NCBI GenBank assembly: GCA_900466945.1
Contig: UBNV01000024.1
Coordinates: forward strand, 1 to 63,092
Reading direction: 5' to 3'
DNA length: 63,092 nt
Source of the DNA: Hyphomicrobiales bacterium
GTDB taxonomy: Bacteria; Pseudomonadota; Alphaproteobacteria; Rhizobiales; Rhizobiaceae
How positions within the stretch are numbered: the first letter of the stretch is position 1; each line of letters begins with the position of its first letter. A program made the position numbers and the translations under genes. Positions 17,786-26,898 of this stretch are shown here, piece after piece. The notes under the pieces were generated by a model. The model was not told the DNA's origin. It was given only the letters and a program-made list of their open reading frames with translations, and searched no databases.

Positions 17786-18966
17786 TGGACCTCTCCTCCA
17801 CATCGACGGACAAGAGCCTGAAGGCACGCGCGTCCCGCGTCGCGGCCATTGCCGCGATGCATGCCGACGACGTCGACAAGGCCGGTCGCTTTCCGAAGGA
17901 AGCGGTCGATGCCATGAAGGCGGAACGGTTGCTCGGGATTCAGATCCCCGTCGATTGCGGTGGCGAAGGCCGTTCGACCTCCGAAATCGCCGAACTCTGC
18001 ACGATCATGGCCCAGGGCTGCGCTGCAAGCGCCATGATCTTCGCCATGCACCAGATCAAGGTCTCGAGCCTTGTCTCGCATGGGACCGATGCCTCTTGGC
18101 ATCGGGACTTCATGCGCCGGATCTGCGCGGACCAATGGCTCCTTGGTTCGGCCACCACCGAAGGCGGCATCGGCGGCAACCTGCGCAATTCGATCTGTGC
18201 CATCGAGGTCGAGGGCGATCTTTGCCGGCTGGAGAAGGATGCAACCGTCATCTCCTATGGCAAACACGCCGATGCCATTCTGATCACATCCCGTGCCCAC
18301 AAGGACGCCCCGCCGACCGATCAGGTCATGACGGTTTTCCTCAAGGCTCAATACACGCTTAAACAGACCCATGTCTGGGACACGCTCGGCATGCGCGGCA
18401 CCTGCTCCGACGGTTTTCTGTTCAAGGGCGAGGCCCCGGCAGAGCAGATCCTGCCGAAGCCCTTCGCCGAGATCGCCGCACAGTCCATGCTGGCGAGCTC
18501 CCATCTCCTGTGGAGCGCACTCTGGTACGGCATCGCCGTCGACGCCTTTGCCAAGGCACAGACATTCGTCAGAGCCGCCGCTCGCAAGTCACCTGGCACC
18601 CAGCCACCGGGTCTCGTGCAACTCGCGGAAATGTCGGGTCAGTTGCAGGTCATTCGGTCCAATATTCAGGCCGGCCTCGCATACTACGAGCAGGCGCTGA
18701 TAGATCCGGATCGCCTATCCTCCATGGGCTTCGCCGTGGCCATGAACAACGTCAAGATCGCCTCTTCCGAGATGATCCTGCCGGTGATCCACCAGGCGCT
18801 CAGGATCTGCGGCATCATGGGCTACAAGAACGGCACCCCCTATAGCCTGGGTCGCCATCTGCGGGATGCCCATTCCGCCGAATTGATGATTTCCAACGAC
18901 CGCATCCTCGGCAACACAGCGACGATGCTGCTCGTACACAAGCAAGAAACCGGATTGTTGGGGTAA
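17785..18966 (+). CDS. acyl-CoA-dehydrogenase-like flavoprotein of the carrier-protein operon
   Basis: This 393-residue protein has the ACAD layout. It has an N-terminal helical domain (KEAVDAMKAERLLGIQIPVD), a middle beta domain with WLLGSATTEGGIGG near residues 115-130, and a C-terminal helical domain ending in RICGIMGYKNGTPYSLGRHLRDAHSAELM. It should bind FAD. Within an operon for amino acid loading on a carrier protein, the natural guess is oxidation of the aminoacyl- or acyl-S-carrier thioester, as PltE-type enzymes do for prolyl-S-PCP. That substrate is inferred. It starts inside the carrier gene's stop codon. Confidence 0.85.
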   Translation: MDLSSTSTDKSLKARASRVAAIAAMHADDVDKAGRFPKEAVDAMKAERLLGIQIPVDCGGEGRSTSEIAELCTIMAQGCAASAMIFAMHQIKVSSLVSHGTDASWHRDFMRRICADQWLLGSATTEGGIGGNLRNSICAIEVEGDLCRLEKDATVISYGKHADAILITSRAHKDAPPTDQVMTVFLKAQYTLKQTHVWDTLGMRGTCSDGFLFKGEAPAEQILPKPFAEIAAQSMLASSHLLWSALWYGIAVDAFAKAQTFVRAAARKSPGTQPPGLVQLAEMSGQLQVIRSNIQAGLAYYEQALIDPDRLSSMGFAVAMNNVKIASSEMILPVIHQALRICGIMGYKNGTPYSLGRHLRDAHSAELMISNDRILGNTATMLLVHKQETGLLG

Positions 18967-18970
18967 CCAA

Positions 18971-19879
18971 ATGGATATGCAGGTGAGCTTTCTGGACCGC
19001 CTCTTCGACAGCGGCCTCCTCATAGACACGGGCGTCGACGGCCTCTATGGCCGCAGCGGCCAGTTCGAGGACGTGATCGCTGCCTTCGAACGCCTGATCG
19101 ACAAGGTAGGCGGCGCCGATGGCGCCGAGGCGATCCGCTTCCCGCCCGGCATGAACCGCGCCTATTTCGAAACCAGTGGATATATGAAGAGCTTCCCGCA
19201 GCTCGCCGGCACGGTGCATTCCTTCTGTGGCAATGACCACGACCACCTGAGCCTGCTCCAGTGCATGGAAGAGGGCAAGGACTGGACGAAGGAGCAGAAG
19301 GCGACCGACATCGCTCTCACGCCTGCCGCATGCTACCCGCTCTATCCGACCGTCGCCAAGCGCGGCCCGATCTCGATGGAAGGCGGTCTTTTCGACCTGC
19401 AGTCCTATTGTTTCAGACATGAACCGTCGAAGGATCCGGCCCGCCAGCAGCTGTTCCGCATGCGCGAATATGTCTGCATGGGCACCGAAGCTCATGTAAC
19501 GACGTTCCGCCAGACCTGGATGGATCGTGGCGTCGAGATGATGAAGTCGATCGGCCTCGACGTCGAAATCGATGTGGCAAACGACCCCTTCTTTGGCCGA
19601 GCCGGCAGGCTGCTCGCCAATAACCAGCGCGACCAGAATCTGAAGTTCGAACTCCTGATCCCGGTGACGTCACAGACCAGCAAGACGGCCTGCATGAGCT
19701 TCAACTACCACCAGGATGCCTTCGGCCAGAAATGGGGTCTGAACCTCGCCGATGGCTCGGTCGCCCACACCGCCTGTGTCGGCTTCGGTCTGGAGCGCAT
19801 CGCACTTGCCCTCTTCGCCCAGCATGGCCTCGACGTGGCCGCCTGGCCGGAGGCCGTGCGCAAGACGCTGTGGGGCTGA
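18971..19879 (+). CDS. amino acid:[carrier protein] ligase (atypical SerRS-like)
   Basis: This 302-residue class-II synthetase homologue resembles the catalytic core of methanogen-type SerRS but has no tRNA-binding domain. Enzymes of this group (described from Bradyrhizobium and Agrobacterium) activate glycine or alanine with ATP and load it onto the phosphopantetheine of a dedicated carrier protein. The zinc ligands appear conserved: Cys121 (AACYPLYP), Glu166 (RMREYVC) and Cys269 (HTACVGFG). Motif 3 is GFGLERIALAL with Arg276. It starts 4 bases after the dehydrogenase gene. Which amino acid it uses cannot be read with confidence. Confidence 0.93.
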   Translation: MDMQVSFLDRLFDSGLLIDTGVDGLYGRSGQFEDVIAAFERLIDKVGGADGAEAIRFPPGMNRAYFETSGYMKSFPQLAGTVHSFCGNDHDHLSLLQCMEEGKDWTKEQKATDIALTPAACYPLYPTVAKRGPISMEGGLFDLQSYCFRHEPSKDPARQQLFRMREYVCMGTEAHVTTFRQTWMDRGVEMMKSIGLDVEIDVANDPFFGRAGRLLANNQRDQNLKFELLIPVTSQTSKTACMSFNYHQDAFGQKWGLNLADGSVAHTACVGFGLERIALALFAQHGLDVAAWPEAVRKTLWG

Positions 19880-19886
19880 ACCGGTA

Positions 19887-20852
19887 ATGGCATCGGTCTT
19901 TCCCGGGCTCGACCCGGACAGCTACATTCCCCATGCGCTCCACGATCAGGAGCGCGTGTGGCCCGAAACCAACTGCTATGTCGATCTCTGGATCGAGGTG
20001 TTGGCGGCCTCGGGCTTAATGCCGGAAGCCATGCTCGGCTTTACGCTGACGCAGGATTTCGAAGGCGACCAATTCACCTTCTTCAAGGTGCCGCTCGAAG
20101 ACATAGAGCAGCTTTACGACATCAGGGTCACCGAGCTCGCGATCTTCGATAGCATCGAAAACCATGTGTCCGAGCAGATCGCCCGCGGCCGCCTCTGCCT
20201 CGTAGAAATGGACAGTTTCTTCATGCCAGATACCCAGGGTGTGGGTTACCGGCAGGAACATGGCAAGACCACGGTCGGCATCAATCGCTTGGACATGGCG
20301 AACCGGGTGATGGACTACTTCCACAACGGCGGCTTCTTTCGCCTGGAGGGAGAGGATTTCGACGGCGTCTTCCAGCGGAACCGGCCAGAGGGCACGCTCC
20401 CTTTCCTGCCCTACACAGAATTCGTCAAGTTCCCGAAGACACCCATTTCGGCAGCACATCAGCGGGAAACCGCAACCGCCCTTCTGCGCCGCCATTTCGC
20501 CCGCCGACCCGACGGAAATCCGATTGCCGGATTCGCCTCCGTTTTTCCGAAACATGTGGAGGCTGTCGCCGAACGTCCCTTCGGCTATTTCCACAAATAC
20601 GCATTCAACACGCTGCGCCAGTTCGGGGCCAATTTCGAGCTGCTGGCGAGCCACCTCGCCTGGCTCGACGAACCGGCCTACGGGCCAGCAATCGGTGAAG
20701 CATTGAAGATCAGCGAATGCGCCAAGACGGTGCAGTTCCAGCTCGCCCGTGCCGTGACACGCAAGAAATTCGACCCATTGGCGACGGCGCTAGATCCTGC
20801 CATTGCGGCCTGGGACGGGCTGATGGATGATCTGAGCCAAAGGCTGACGTGA
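19887..20852 (+). CDS. DUF1839 protein of the carrier-protein operon
   Basis: This 321-residue protein belongs to an uncharacterised family that I recognise as DUF1839. Conserved-looking parts are ETNCYVDLWIEVLAASGLMP (Cys30), FEGDQFTFFKVPLEDIEQLY and EMDSFFMPDTQGVGYRQEHG (Asp109, His125). A Cys near the N-terminus followed by Asp and His in hydrophobic strands recalls the papain/C39-like fold of BtrH-type transferases, which move an acyl group from a carrier protein to an acceptor. That role is a guess. The ATG at 19887 lies 7 bases after the ligase stop; its TGA overlaps the next frame. Confidence 0.8.
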   Translation: MASVFPGLDPDSYIPHALHDQERVWPETNCYVDLWIEVLAASGLMPEAMLGFTLTQDFEGDQFTFFKVPLEDIEQLYDIRVTELAIFDSIENHVSEQIARGRLCLVEMDSFFMPDTQGVGYRQEHGKTTVGINRLDMANRVMDYFHNGGFFRLEGEDFDGVFQRNRPEGTLPFLPYTEFVKFPKTPISAAHQRETATALLRRHFARRPDGNPIAGFASVFPKHVEAVAERPFGYFHKYAFNTLRQFGANFELLASHLAWLDEPAYGPAIGEALKISECAKTVQFQLARAVTRKKFDPLATALDPAIAAWDGLMDDLSQRLT

Positions 20853-20863
20853 AGGACGAGACG

Positions 20864-23332
20864 ATGACGGGGACGATCTATCTGGGGGCGGAAATCCGTC
20901 CCCTGGAGCAGGGCTGGACCCTTCTGATGACCGAGGCGGGCCGCTATCATGAGCCAGCCGATCTGCCCCGCACCGCCTTCATCATTTCCGCTTCTGTACC
21001 TGGGACGGTTGCCGCAGCGCTGACCGAGGCCGGCCTCTTCGATCCAGCCCATCCGAGCCCCTTGCATGACAAGGATGTGTGGTACCGACGATCGCTCGCT
21101 GGCGAGACGCCAGGCCCGGCGGTACTCCGCTTCGAAGGCCTCGCGACCATTGCCGAAGTCTTCGTCAACGGTGCTTTGGCGCACATGTGCGAAAGCATGT
21201 TCGAACCGGTCGACCTCACGCTCGATCTCACGGGCCAAGACGAGTTGGCAATCTGCTTCCGGGCGCTCCAACCCCATCTCGGCAGGAAGGGGCCGAGGGC
21301 CCGCTGGCGGCCGCAGATGATCGATCAGCAGGGGCTTCGGCTCGCAAGGACAACTCTTCTCGGCCACATGCCCGGCTGGTGCCCCGAAATCCATCCCGTC
21401 GGACCGTACCGCCCGATCTCCCTAATCCGACCATCGCATGACATCGTCTCCGGGCTGCGCATCAACGCCGATCTCGACGAATTCGGCACCGGACACCTCT
21501 CAGTCGAACTCCAGGCAGACCCCGACGCCGAAATGGCAATCCTCTGCTGTGGCCGCACGGCCCAGTTCCAGAAAGCGCAGAACGGGCGCTTGATTTCCAA
21601 CCTCGAATTGCCGGCTGTCGCCGCCTGGTGGCCGAGGACGCATGGCGACCCCATGCTTCACGATGTGACGCTCGCGATCGACGGACGCATCTATCCGCTC
21701 GGCCTCGTCGGCTTCCGTCGCATCGAGGTGGACCGCGACGAAGATGGCAAGGGCTTCGGGATCAAGGTCAATGGCGTGCCCGTCTTCTGCCGCGGCGCCG
21801 TCTGGACCAATGCCGATCTGCTCCGGCTGCCGGGTTCGGCCGAAGCCTATACGCCTTGGCTCGCCAAAGCGGCCGAAGCAAACATGAACATGATCCGCAT
21901 CGGCGGGACCATGACCTATGAGAGCGCAGATTTTTTCCGGCTCTGCGATCGTTTGGGCATCATGGTCTGGCAGGACCTGATGTTCGCAAACTTCGACTAT
22001 CCTGTCTCCGACGAAGAATTTACCAAGCGGGCTGCGACCGAAGTGGAGACCCTGCTTGCCGGCGTGCAGGGGCACCCCTCGCTCGCCGTCATCGCCGGAG
22101 GCAGCGAAGTCTTCCAGCAGGGCGCCATGCTCGGCCTTCCCGAGCGCATCTGGAAGGGCACGTTCTTCACCGAGACGCTGGCGCAAACCGTGCGGGATCA
22201 TCGCCCGGACGTCGCCTATGTTCCAAACTCGCCTTATGGCGGAAGCATGCCATTCGTCCCCAACGAAGGCGTCACCCACTACTATGGCGTCGGTGCTTAT
22301 CAGCGTCCGCTCGAAGACGCCCGCCGGGCGAATGTGCGCTTTGCCGCCGAATGCCTGGCCTTCGCCCATGTCCCACAACAGCGGACGCTCGACACGCAAC
22401 TGGCGGTGCCCGCAGTACACGACCCCCGCTGGAAGGCACGTGTCCCGCGCGATCGGGGCGCCTCCTGGGATTTCGAGGACGTTCGAGACCATTATCTGGC
22501 AGAACTCTACGCAATCGATCCCGCGCGATTACGCCGGGAAGACCCTGCAGCCTATCTGGACCACGCCCGCGCCACCACAGCGGAAGTCGTCACGGAAACC
22601 TTTGCGGAATGGCGCAGAAGCGGGTCCTCTTGCAGCGGCGGCCTTACATGGACTTTCCAGGATCTCGCGGCAGGCCCCGGATGGGGCGTGATCGATTCAA
22701 CCGGCGAGCCGAAATCCGTCTGGTATGCCCTGAAGCGCGCCTTCCGCCCGATCCAGGTCCTGCTGACAGACGAGGGCACCAATGGGCTCGACATTCACCT
22801 CGTCAACGAGACCGCGACAAGTCAGAACATGACGCTTGAGATTGCCTGCCTCAGGGATGGCGCCCAGCCGGTGGTGTCTGCAAGCAGGCCCCTCTCGCTC
22901 GATGCCCGATCGGCCCATCGCGTACCAGCCACAGACCTATTTGGGGCCTTCTTCGATACCACCTATGCCTATCGTTTTGGTCCACCGTCACATGATGTCA
23001 CTGTGGCGAGGCTCGTTGACACCGGTGGGACCGTCATCACTGAAGCGTTTCATTTCCCTCTGGGCCGCAAGACCTCCAAGCATGCTTCGAAGGTGGATCA
23101 CGCTTTCCATCAGGTCGACGGCACCTGGTGGCTCGAATTGACCGCCAGCCAGTTTGCGCAGTCGGTCCATATCGACTTCGAGCATTTTCTCGCCGAAGAC
23201 GACTGGTTCCATCTTGCGCCAGGGCGCGCCAAGCGTATCAGGCTCTCTCCGCGAGAGAACGTGCAGCCGGGACAGAAGCCTCATGGCACCCTGAGTCACC
23301 TCGGAACCAACACAATCCAGACCCTGTCCTGA
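20864..23332 (+). CDS. GH2 beta-mannosidase-like protein
   Basis: This 822-residue protein has the GH2 order: N-terminal jelly-roll (about 1-190), immunoglobulin-like domain, and a TIM barrel from about residue 290. CRGAVWTNADLL, NMNMIRIGGTMTYES and LGIMVWQDLMFANFDYP match the beta-mannosidase branch. The acid/base Glu sits in AGGSE (Glu415), but the Asn that normally precedes it is Ser. The nucleophile is probably Glu496 in RFAAECLAF. No signal peptide is seen, so it is cytoplasmic. It begins 11 bases past the DUF1839 stop, so it belongs to the operon. Substrate unknown; it could be a transglycosidase or a degenerate hydrolase. Confidence 0.85.
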   Translation: MTGTIYLGAEIRPLEQGWTLLMTEAGRYHEPADLPRTAFIISASVPGTVAAALTEAGLFDPAHPSPLHDKDVWYRRSLAGETPGPAVLRFEGLATIAEVFVNGALAHMCESMFEPVDLTLDLTGQDELAICFRALQPHLGRKGPRARWRPQMIDQQGLRLARTTLLGHMPGWCPEIHPVGPYRPISLIRPSHDIVSGLRINADLDEFGTGHLSVELQADPDAEMAILCCGRTAQFQKAQNGRLISNLELPAVAAWWPRTHGDPMLHDVTLAIDGRIYPLGLVGFRRIEVDRDEDGKGFGIKVNGVPVFCRGAVWTNADLLRLPGSAEAYTPWLAKAAEANMNMIRIGGTMTYESADFFRLCDRLGIMVWQDLMFANFDYPVSDEEFTKRAATEVETLLAGVQGHPSLAVIAGGSEVFQQGAMLGLPERIWKGTFFTETLAQTVRDHRPDVAYVPNSPYGGSMPFVPNEGVTHYYGVGAYQRPLEDARRANVRFAAECLAFAHVPQQRTLDTQLAVPAVHDPRWKARVPRDRGASWDFEDVRDHYLAELYAIDPARLRREDPAAYLDHARATTAEVVTETFAEWRRSGSSCSGGLTWTFQDLAAGPGWGVIDSTGEPKSVWYALKRAFRPIQVLLTDEGTNGLDIHLVNETATSQNMTLEIACLRDGAQPVVSASRPLSLDARSAHRVPATDLFGAFFDTTYAYRFGPPSHDVTVARLVDTGGTVITEAFHFPLGRKTSKHASKVDHAFHQVDGTWWLELTASQFAQSVHIDFEHFLAEDDWFHLAPGRAKRIRLSPRENVQPGQKPHGTLSHLGTNTIQTLS

Positions 23333-23359
23333 GCTCGCCGAGCCGGTTGGCTATCGGAA

Positions 23360-24482
23360 TCAGGCAGTACCCGGCGCGTGGAACAGCCGGTCGACCACGT
23401 CTTCCCAGGTGAGAATATCGGACGTATCGATCGTCAAGTGGTCCATGCCCTTGGCGCGCTCGAATGCCGCCCGAATGGAATCCTGATCGTCGGGCTCATA
23501 GGCACAGACATTGTCCCGGCCCGCGGCTGCGAAACGCGGCGCGACGATCGGCAGATGGCAATAGCTGTACTGGATCATTTTCAGACTAGACTGGCTGAGA
23601 TAGTCGGCCCCAGCACCGGCCCTGTAGGGTGCAATACCGATGTCAGCGAACTTGATGAACGGCACGATCGTGCCGAAGGACACTTCCCCATGAGCGACGA
23701 TGTTGGGCCGCGGCTGTAACGGCTGCGCCTTCTTGCCGAAGAGGTGGAAGGTCCAGTCCGGGTTCGCAGCTGCAAGCGTCTCGATCATCCCGGCATCGAA
23801 CATCATGTCACCGACGCTGATTGCATGACGCGGACCTTCATACGGGCTGGCGACCGCGGCATCGAACAGCCCCTTGCTGATCCCGTGCGGAACGAAGACA
23901 ACGCGATCCTGAGCCGCAAAATCGGCGCGCATCGCTTCCGCCATGATTCTGATCTGGTCGTAGAGCGGCAGGGTGGCGTTCAACTCCTTGATGATGCAGG
24001 GATGCACCCTGATCGTCTCCAGCCGGTCCGCCGCGTGATAGATGAACTTGGCCTTTGGCGCATGGCGACGCAGGTAGCGCGTCAGCAGCGGTGAGGGCCC
24101 GCTTTCGATGACGATATGCGAATAGTCAGACAAGCGCTCGATGACGGCCTTGGGCAGGAAAGATCCATAGCGACGATAAAGAGGTGCCACGACCGCGTTC
24201 AGCCAGCCATATCGCAGATTGATCGGGTGGAAGGGTGCGAACCAGACGAACTCCTGCAGGCGCTCGTCCAGCCGGAACCACGCATTGATGGGACGCGTCC
24301 GTGCATGCTCGTAGCGCCCGTCACGGAGGAAGCGGCTGAGCGGACTGAGGCGGCAGATCAGAAAATCGACCTCCGCCCCCTCCTCGCGCAGTTGATCCGA
24401 CATGAAGTGGAGATCGACACGGCGCGGGGCATCCGCGAAGTGATGGCCTGAAACGACCAATATCCGTTTGGAAACCGACTTC
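23360..24482 (-). CDS. GT70 glycosyltransferase (GumK-like glucuronosyltransferase)
   Basis: This protein of about 374 residues strongly resembles Xanthomonas GumK, which adds glucuronate to a lipid-linked mannosyl-cellobiose. Shared blocks are ADAPRRVDLHFMSDQL near residue 17, HIVIESGPSPLL near 123, and YLSQSSLKMIQYSYCHLPIV near 310. Asp153 in HAADRLETI matches the GumK catalytic Asp157. It is a membrane-associated GT-B enzyme. Its ATG at 24484 overlaps the stop of the GT4 gene upstream, so the two are translationally coupled. It probably adds a uronic acid in exopolysaccharide or adhesin synthesis; sugar specificity is inferred. Confidence 0.88.
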
Positions 24483-24483
24483 A

Positions 24484-25668
24484 TCAGGCTGGTACCTCTT
24501 GCAGGCGGGATCCGAGGACTTCCCGATAAAGCGCGACATGGCGGTCGCAGACGTCCGACCAGCCGTGCTGCGAAGCTGCCACCATCATGTCCGAGCGAAG
24601 ATTGCGTGAAGATACCAACGCCTGATAGGCCTCCTCAATCGCCGTTGCAGCAGCGTCGACGCGGGAGAAATCGGTGACGGCGATCCCGGAATGGCGGGTT
24701 GCGAGCGCCTGATAGGCGTCGTTGCAATGGAGTACAGGCACCAGCCCGGCACTCATCGCTTCGACGGCCACCAGCCCGAAGCCTTCATATTCCGATGCGG
24801 ATACGAAGAGCGACGAGCGCGCCAACACTTCGCGCACCTCGGCATCGGAGACGCCCACATGGAGGTGGACGTCTTCCTCAAGGCCGCGCATTGCGATTGC
24901 GGCCCGAAGATCCGCTTCCGTCTGATCGGACGGCGAACCGACAACGTCCAGATGCCAGCCAGCTGACAGCTGTTTCAATGAGGCCATGGCATCGAGCAGG
25001 CGATCGAGCCGCTTGTTGACGGAAAACCGACCGATCGTCACCATGCGTCGCACGGGTCGCTCGCTGCCGAGCGCTGAGAACTTATCGATATCTACACCGT
25101 TTTCGATCAATCGCGCCCTGTTACCGGCAATCGGCGCGAACATCCGGTCATCCGACTGGCTGCAACAGACCAGCGCATCATAAGCGAGCGTAGAGGCGCG
25201 GGTCGCGGTCTGGAACCAGAGTTTCTTGATCGCTGCATGGTTCCTCGTGTGGAAGAACCCACCATGCGTCGTAGCGACCAGCGGCTTGCGGTGAAACGGC
25301 CGTGTCCAGGCAAGCGCATCGTAGAAGAAATCGATGCCATGCACATGAACAAGATCCGCATCGGAGATATGCCGGAAAACTGCAGGCCCCAGAGGATAAC
25401 GGCTGCTGCCCCGCCAGGGGATCCTCACGACCTCGACTCCGTCGATCATCTCACGCGAAGGCAAGACTTCATCGGGCGCGCGAAATAACCGGTCGAGCGT
25501 AACAACGCGCACTGCGAACCCGCGGGAAGCAAGGGAGCGACTGAGATTAGAGACGACGTCTTCCAGGCCGCCGCGGCTTGGCGCGTATTGGCGAACGATC
25601 TGGACGATCCGCGCGCCCTTGGCCAAGCCTGTCACGGCACTCGGCCCTGACGCAGTCGTGCTCTCCAT
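24484..25668 (-). CDS. GT4-family glycosyltransferase
   Basis: This 394-residue GT-B enzyme has the glycine-rich N-terminal signature VRQYAPSRGGLEDVVSNLS and the GT4 C-terminal EX7E motif in SASEYEGFGLVAVEAM, which binds the nucleotide-sugar donor. In xanthan- and acetan-type clusters a GT4 mannosyltransferase (GumH/AceC) acts just before the GT70 glucuronosyltransferase. The coupled gene order here (GT4 then GT70) fits that sequence of steps. The donor sugar cannot be read from sequence alone. Confidence 0.88.
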   Translation of the reverse strand: MESTTASGPSAVTGLAKGARIVQIVRQYAPSRGGLEDVVSNLSRSLASRGFAVRVVTLDRLFRAPDEVLPSREMIDGVEVVRIPWRGSSRYPLGPAVFRHISDADLVHVHGIDFFYDALAWTRPFHRKPLVATTHGGFFHTRNHAAIKKLWFQTATRASTLAYDALVCCSQSDDRMFAPIAGNRARLIENGVDIDKFSALGSERPVRRMVTIGRFSVNKRLDRLLDAMASLKQLSAGWHLDVVGSPSDQTEADLRAAIAMRGLEEDVHLHVGVSDAEVREVLARSSLFVSASEYEGFGLVAVEAMSAGLVPVLHCNDAYQALATRHSGIAVTDFSRVDAAATAIEEAYQALVSSRNLRSDMMVAASQHGWSDVCDRHVALYREVLGSRLQEVPA

Positions 25669-25809
25669 GCCGCACCTTCGTGTTGGATGGTTCAGTCGGT
25701 CTTTCGCCCTGCCTAACCGAAAAGCGTTAAGGTCGCGTTTTCGGGCCCAAGTGAAGTCTTCACCTTCGCAAGGTTGTTAAGGGTGCGGACTAGATCGCCG
25801 CTCTCGACC
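25669..25809. other. intergenic, GT4 to GH5
   Basis: This 141-base AT-richer space lies between two minus-strand genes and should hold the promoter of the GT4-GT70 pair. I see no clear dyad, promoter pair or terminator. Confidence 0.4.
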
Positions 25810-26898
25810 TCACGGGCCGAGCGCCGGGCAGCTCGATGCCGCAGGCGAAAAGTCTGTGAGGGCCCGTGACAAACCCCGAAGCTGCGGTCGATCGCCCGCA
25901 GCCGTCGGCTGGATGTTTAGCGCCTCTTCTTCCGGCCACCAGTCTCCAGCGGCCCAGTAGGCCCAACCGATCCAGACATCGCGGTCGCGCTCAACGACAC
26001 TGACCATGCGCTCCAGTGCCTGAATGCAGGCCTCTTCCTTCGGCACACCGAATTCGCCGAGATACCCGCGCTTGCCGTTGTCACGCAGCCATTGCGAGTA
26101 GTTTTCGATCGCAGCGACGGCGTCATCCGCCCGGCTGCAATTGTCCTTGGTGCCGGAAAAATCATCATCGAAGTACTGGTGCACCTCGAAGGCGTAATGG
26201 TCGAGGGGATCCTCGACCCCGAGCATGACTGTGCCATTGGCACCGCCGTAATCTTCCCCGGTCCAGCTATGTGCTCCCGACCAGGCATTCCCCGGAACGA
26301 GGATGAGATTGCGAGCACCGGCGCCACGGATGGCGGCGATCGCGGCATTGGCGCCGCTCAGCCATTGCTCTGTCGGCATGGAATGCGGCTCGTTCATCAG
26401 CCCGAAGACGACACCATCCTGATTGCCGAAAGCCAGCGCCAACTCGCTCCAGAATTTGGCGAAGGCCTCATAGGGCACCGCCGGCGAGCCGATCAGTTCT
26501 CCACGATACCGGGCATAATTGTGCGGATCGAGAACCACGGTCAGACCCGCCGCACGCAGACGCATGACCGTGTCGTTAAGCCGATCGAATTCCGCAGGGT
26601 CGAAGTCCGCGCCCAGCGATGTTTGCAGGCGAGACCAGGAAAAAGGCAGCCGCACAGAGTTGAAGCCCTTGGCGGCGAAATAGGCGATCGTCTCGTCGGT
26701 CGGATAGGTGTAGGCCGTGCCATAGACACCGTCCTCCTCACCGAACTCCGCGCCTGCAAGATTGACGCCACGCAGGCAAGCCCCGCTCGCCAGCACGGAT
26801 TGCGACGTCATCGCAAGCAGCCCGAGTGCGACACCGGAGGCCCGCACCAGATCGACCATAGTCCTTTTGCCGTTGGGGAATTTCATTCGCAATGCCAT
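25810..26898 (-). CDS. secreted GH5 endo-beta-glycanase (cellulase-like)
   Basis: The protein is about 362 residues when started at 26898, with a signal peptide (LVRASGVALGLLAMTSQSVLA). The GH5 barrel shows RGVNLAGAEFGE, FNSVRLPFSWSRL, the acid/base Glu170 in GLMNEPHSMP and the nucleophile Glu282 in YLGEFGVPKE. It should cut beta-1,4-linked glucan or glucomannan in the periplasm or outside. The same frame stays open to 27135, but that extension is arginine-rich and would bury the signal peptide, so I reject it. It sits upstream of two surface-glycan glycosyltransferases on the same strand. Confidence 0.9.
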   Translation of the reverse strand: MALRMKFPNGKRTMVDLVRASGVALGLLAMTSQSVLASGACLRGVNLAGAEFGEEDGVYGTAYTYPTDETIAYFAAKGFNSVRLPFSWSRLQTSLGADFDPAEFDRLNDTVMRLRAAGLTVVLDPHNYARYRGELIGSPAVPYEAFAKFWSELALAFGNQDGVVFGLMNEPHSMPTEQWLSGANAAIAAIRGAGARNLILVPGNAWSGAHSWTGEDYGGANGTVMLGVEDPLDHYAFEVHQYFDDDFSGTKDNCSRADDAVAAIENYSQWLRDNGKRGYLGEFGVPKEEACIQALERMVSVVERDRDVWIGWAYWAAGDWWPEEEALNIQPTAAGDRPQLRGLSRALTDFSPAASSCPALGP

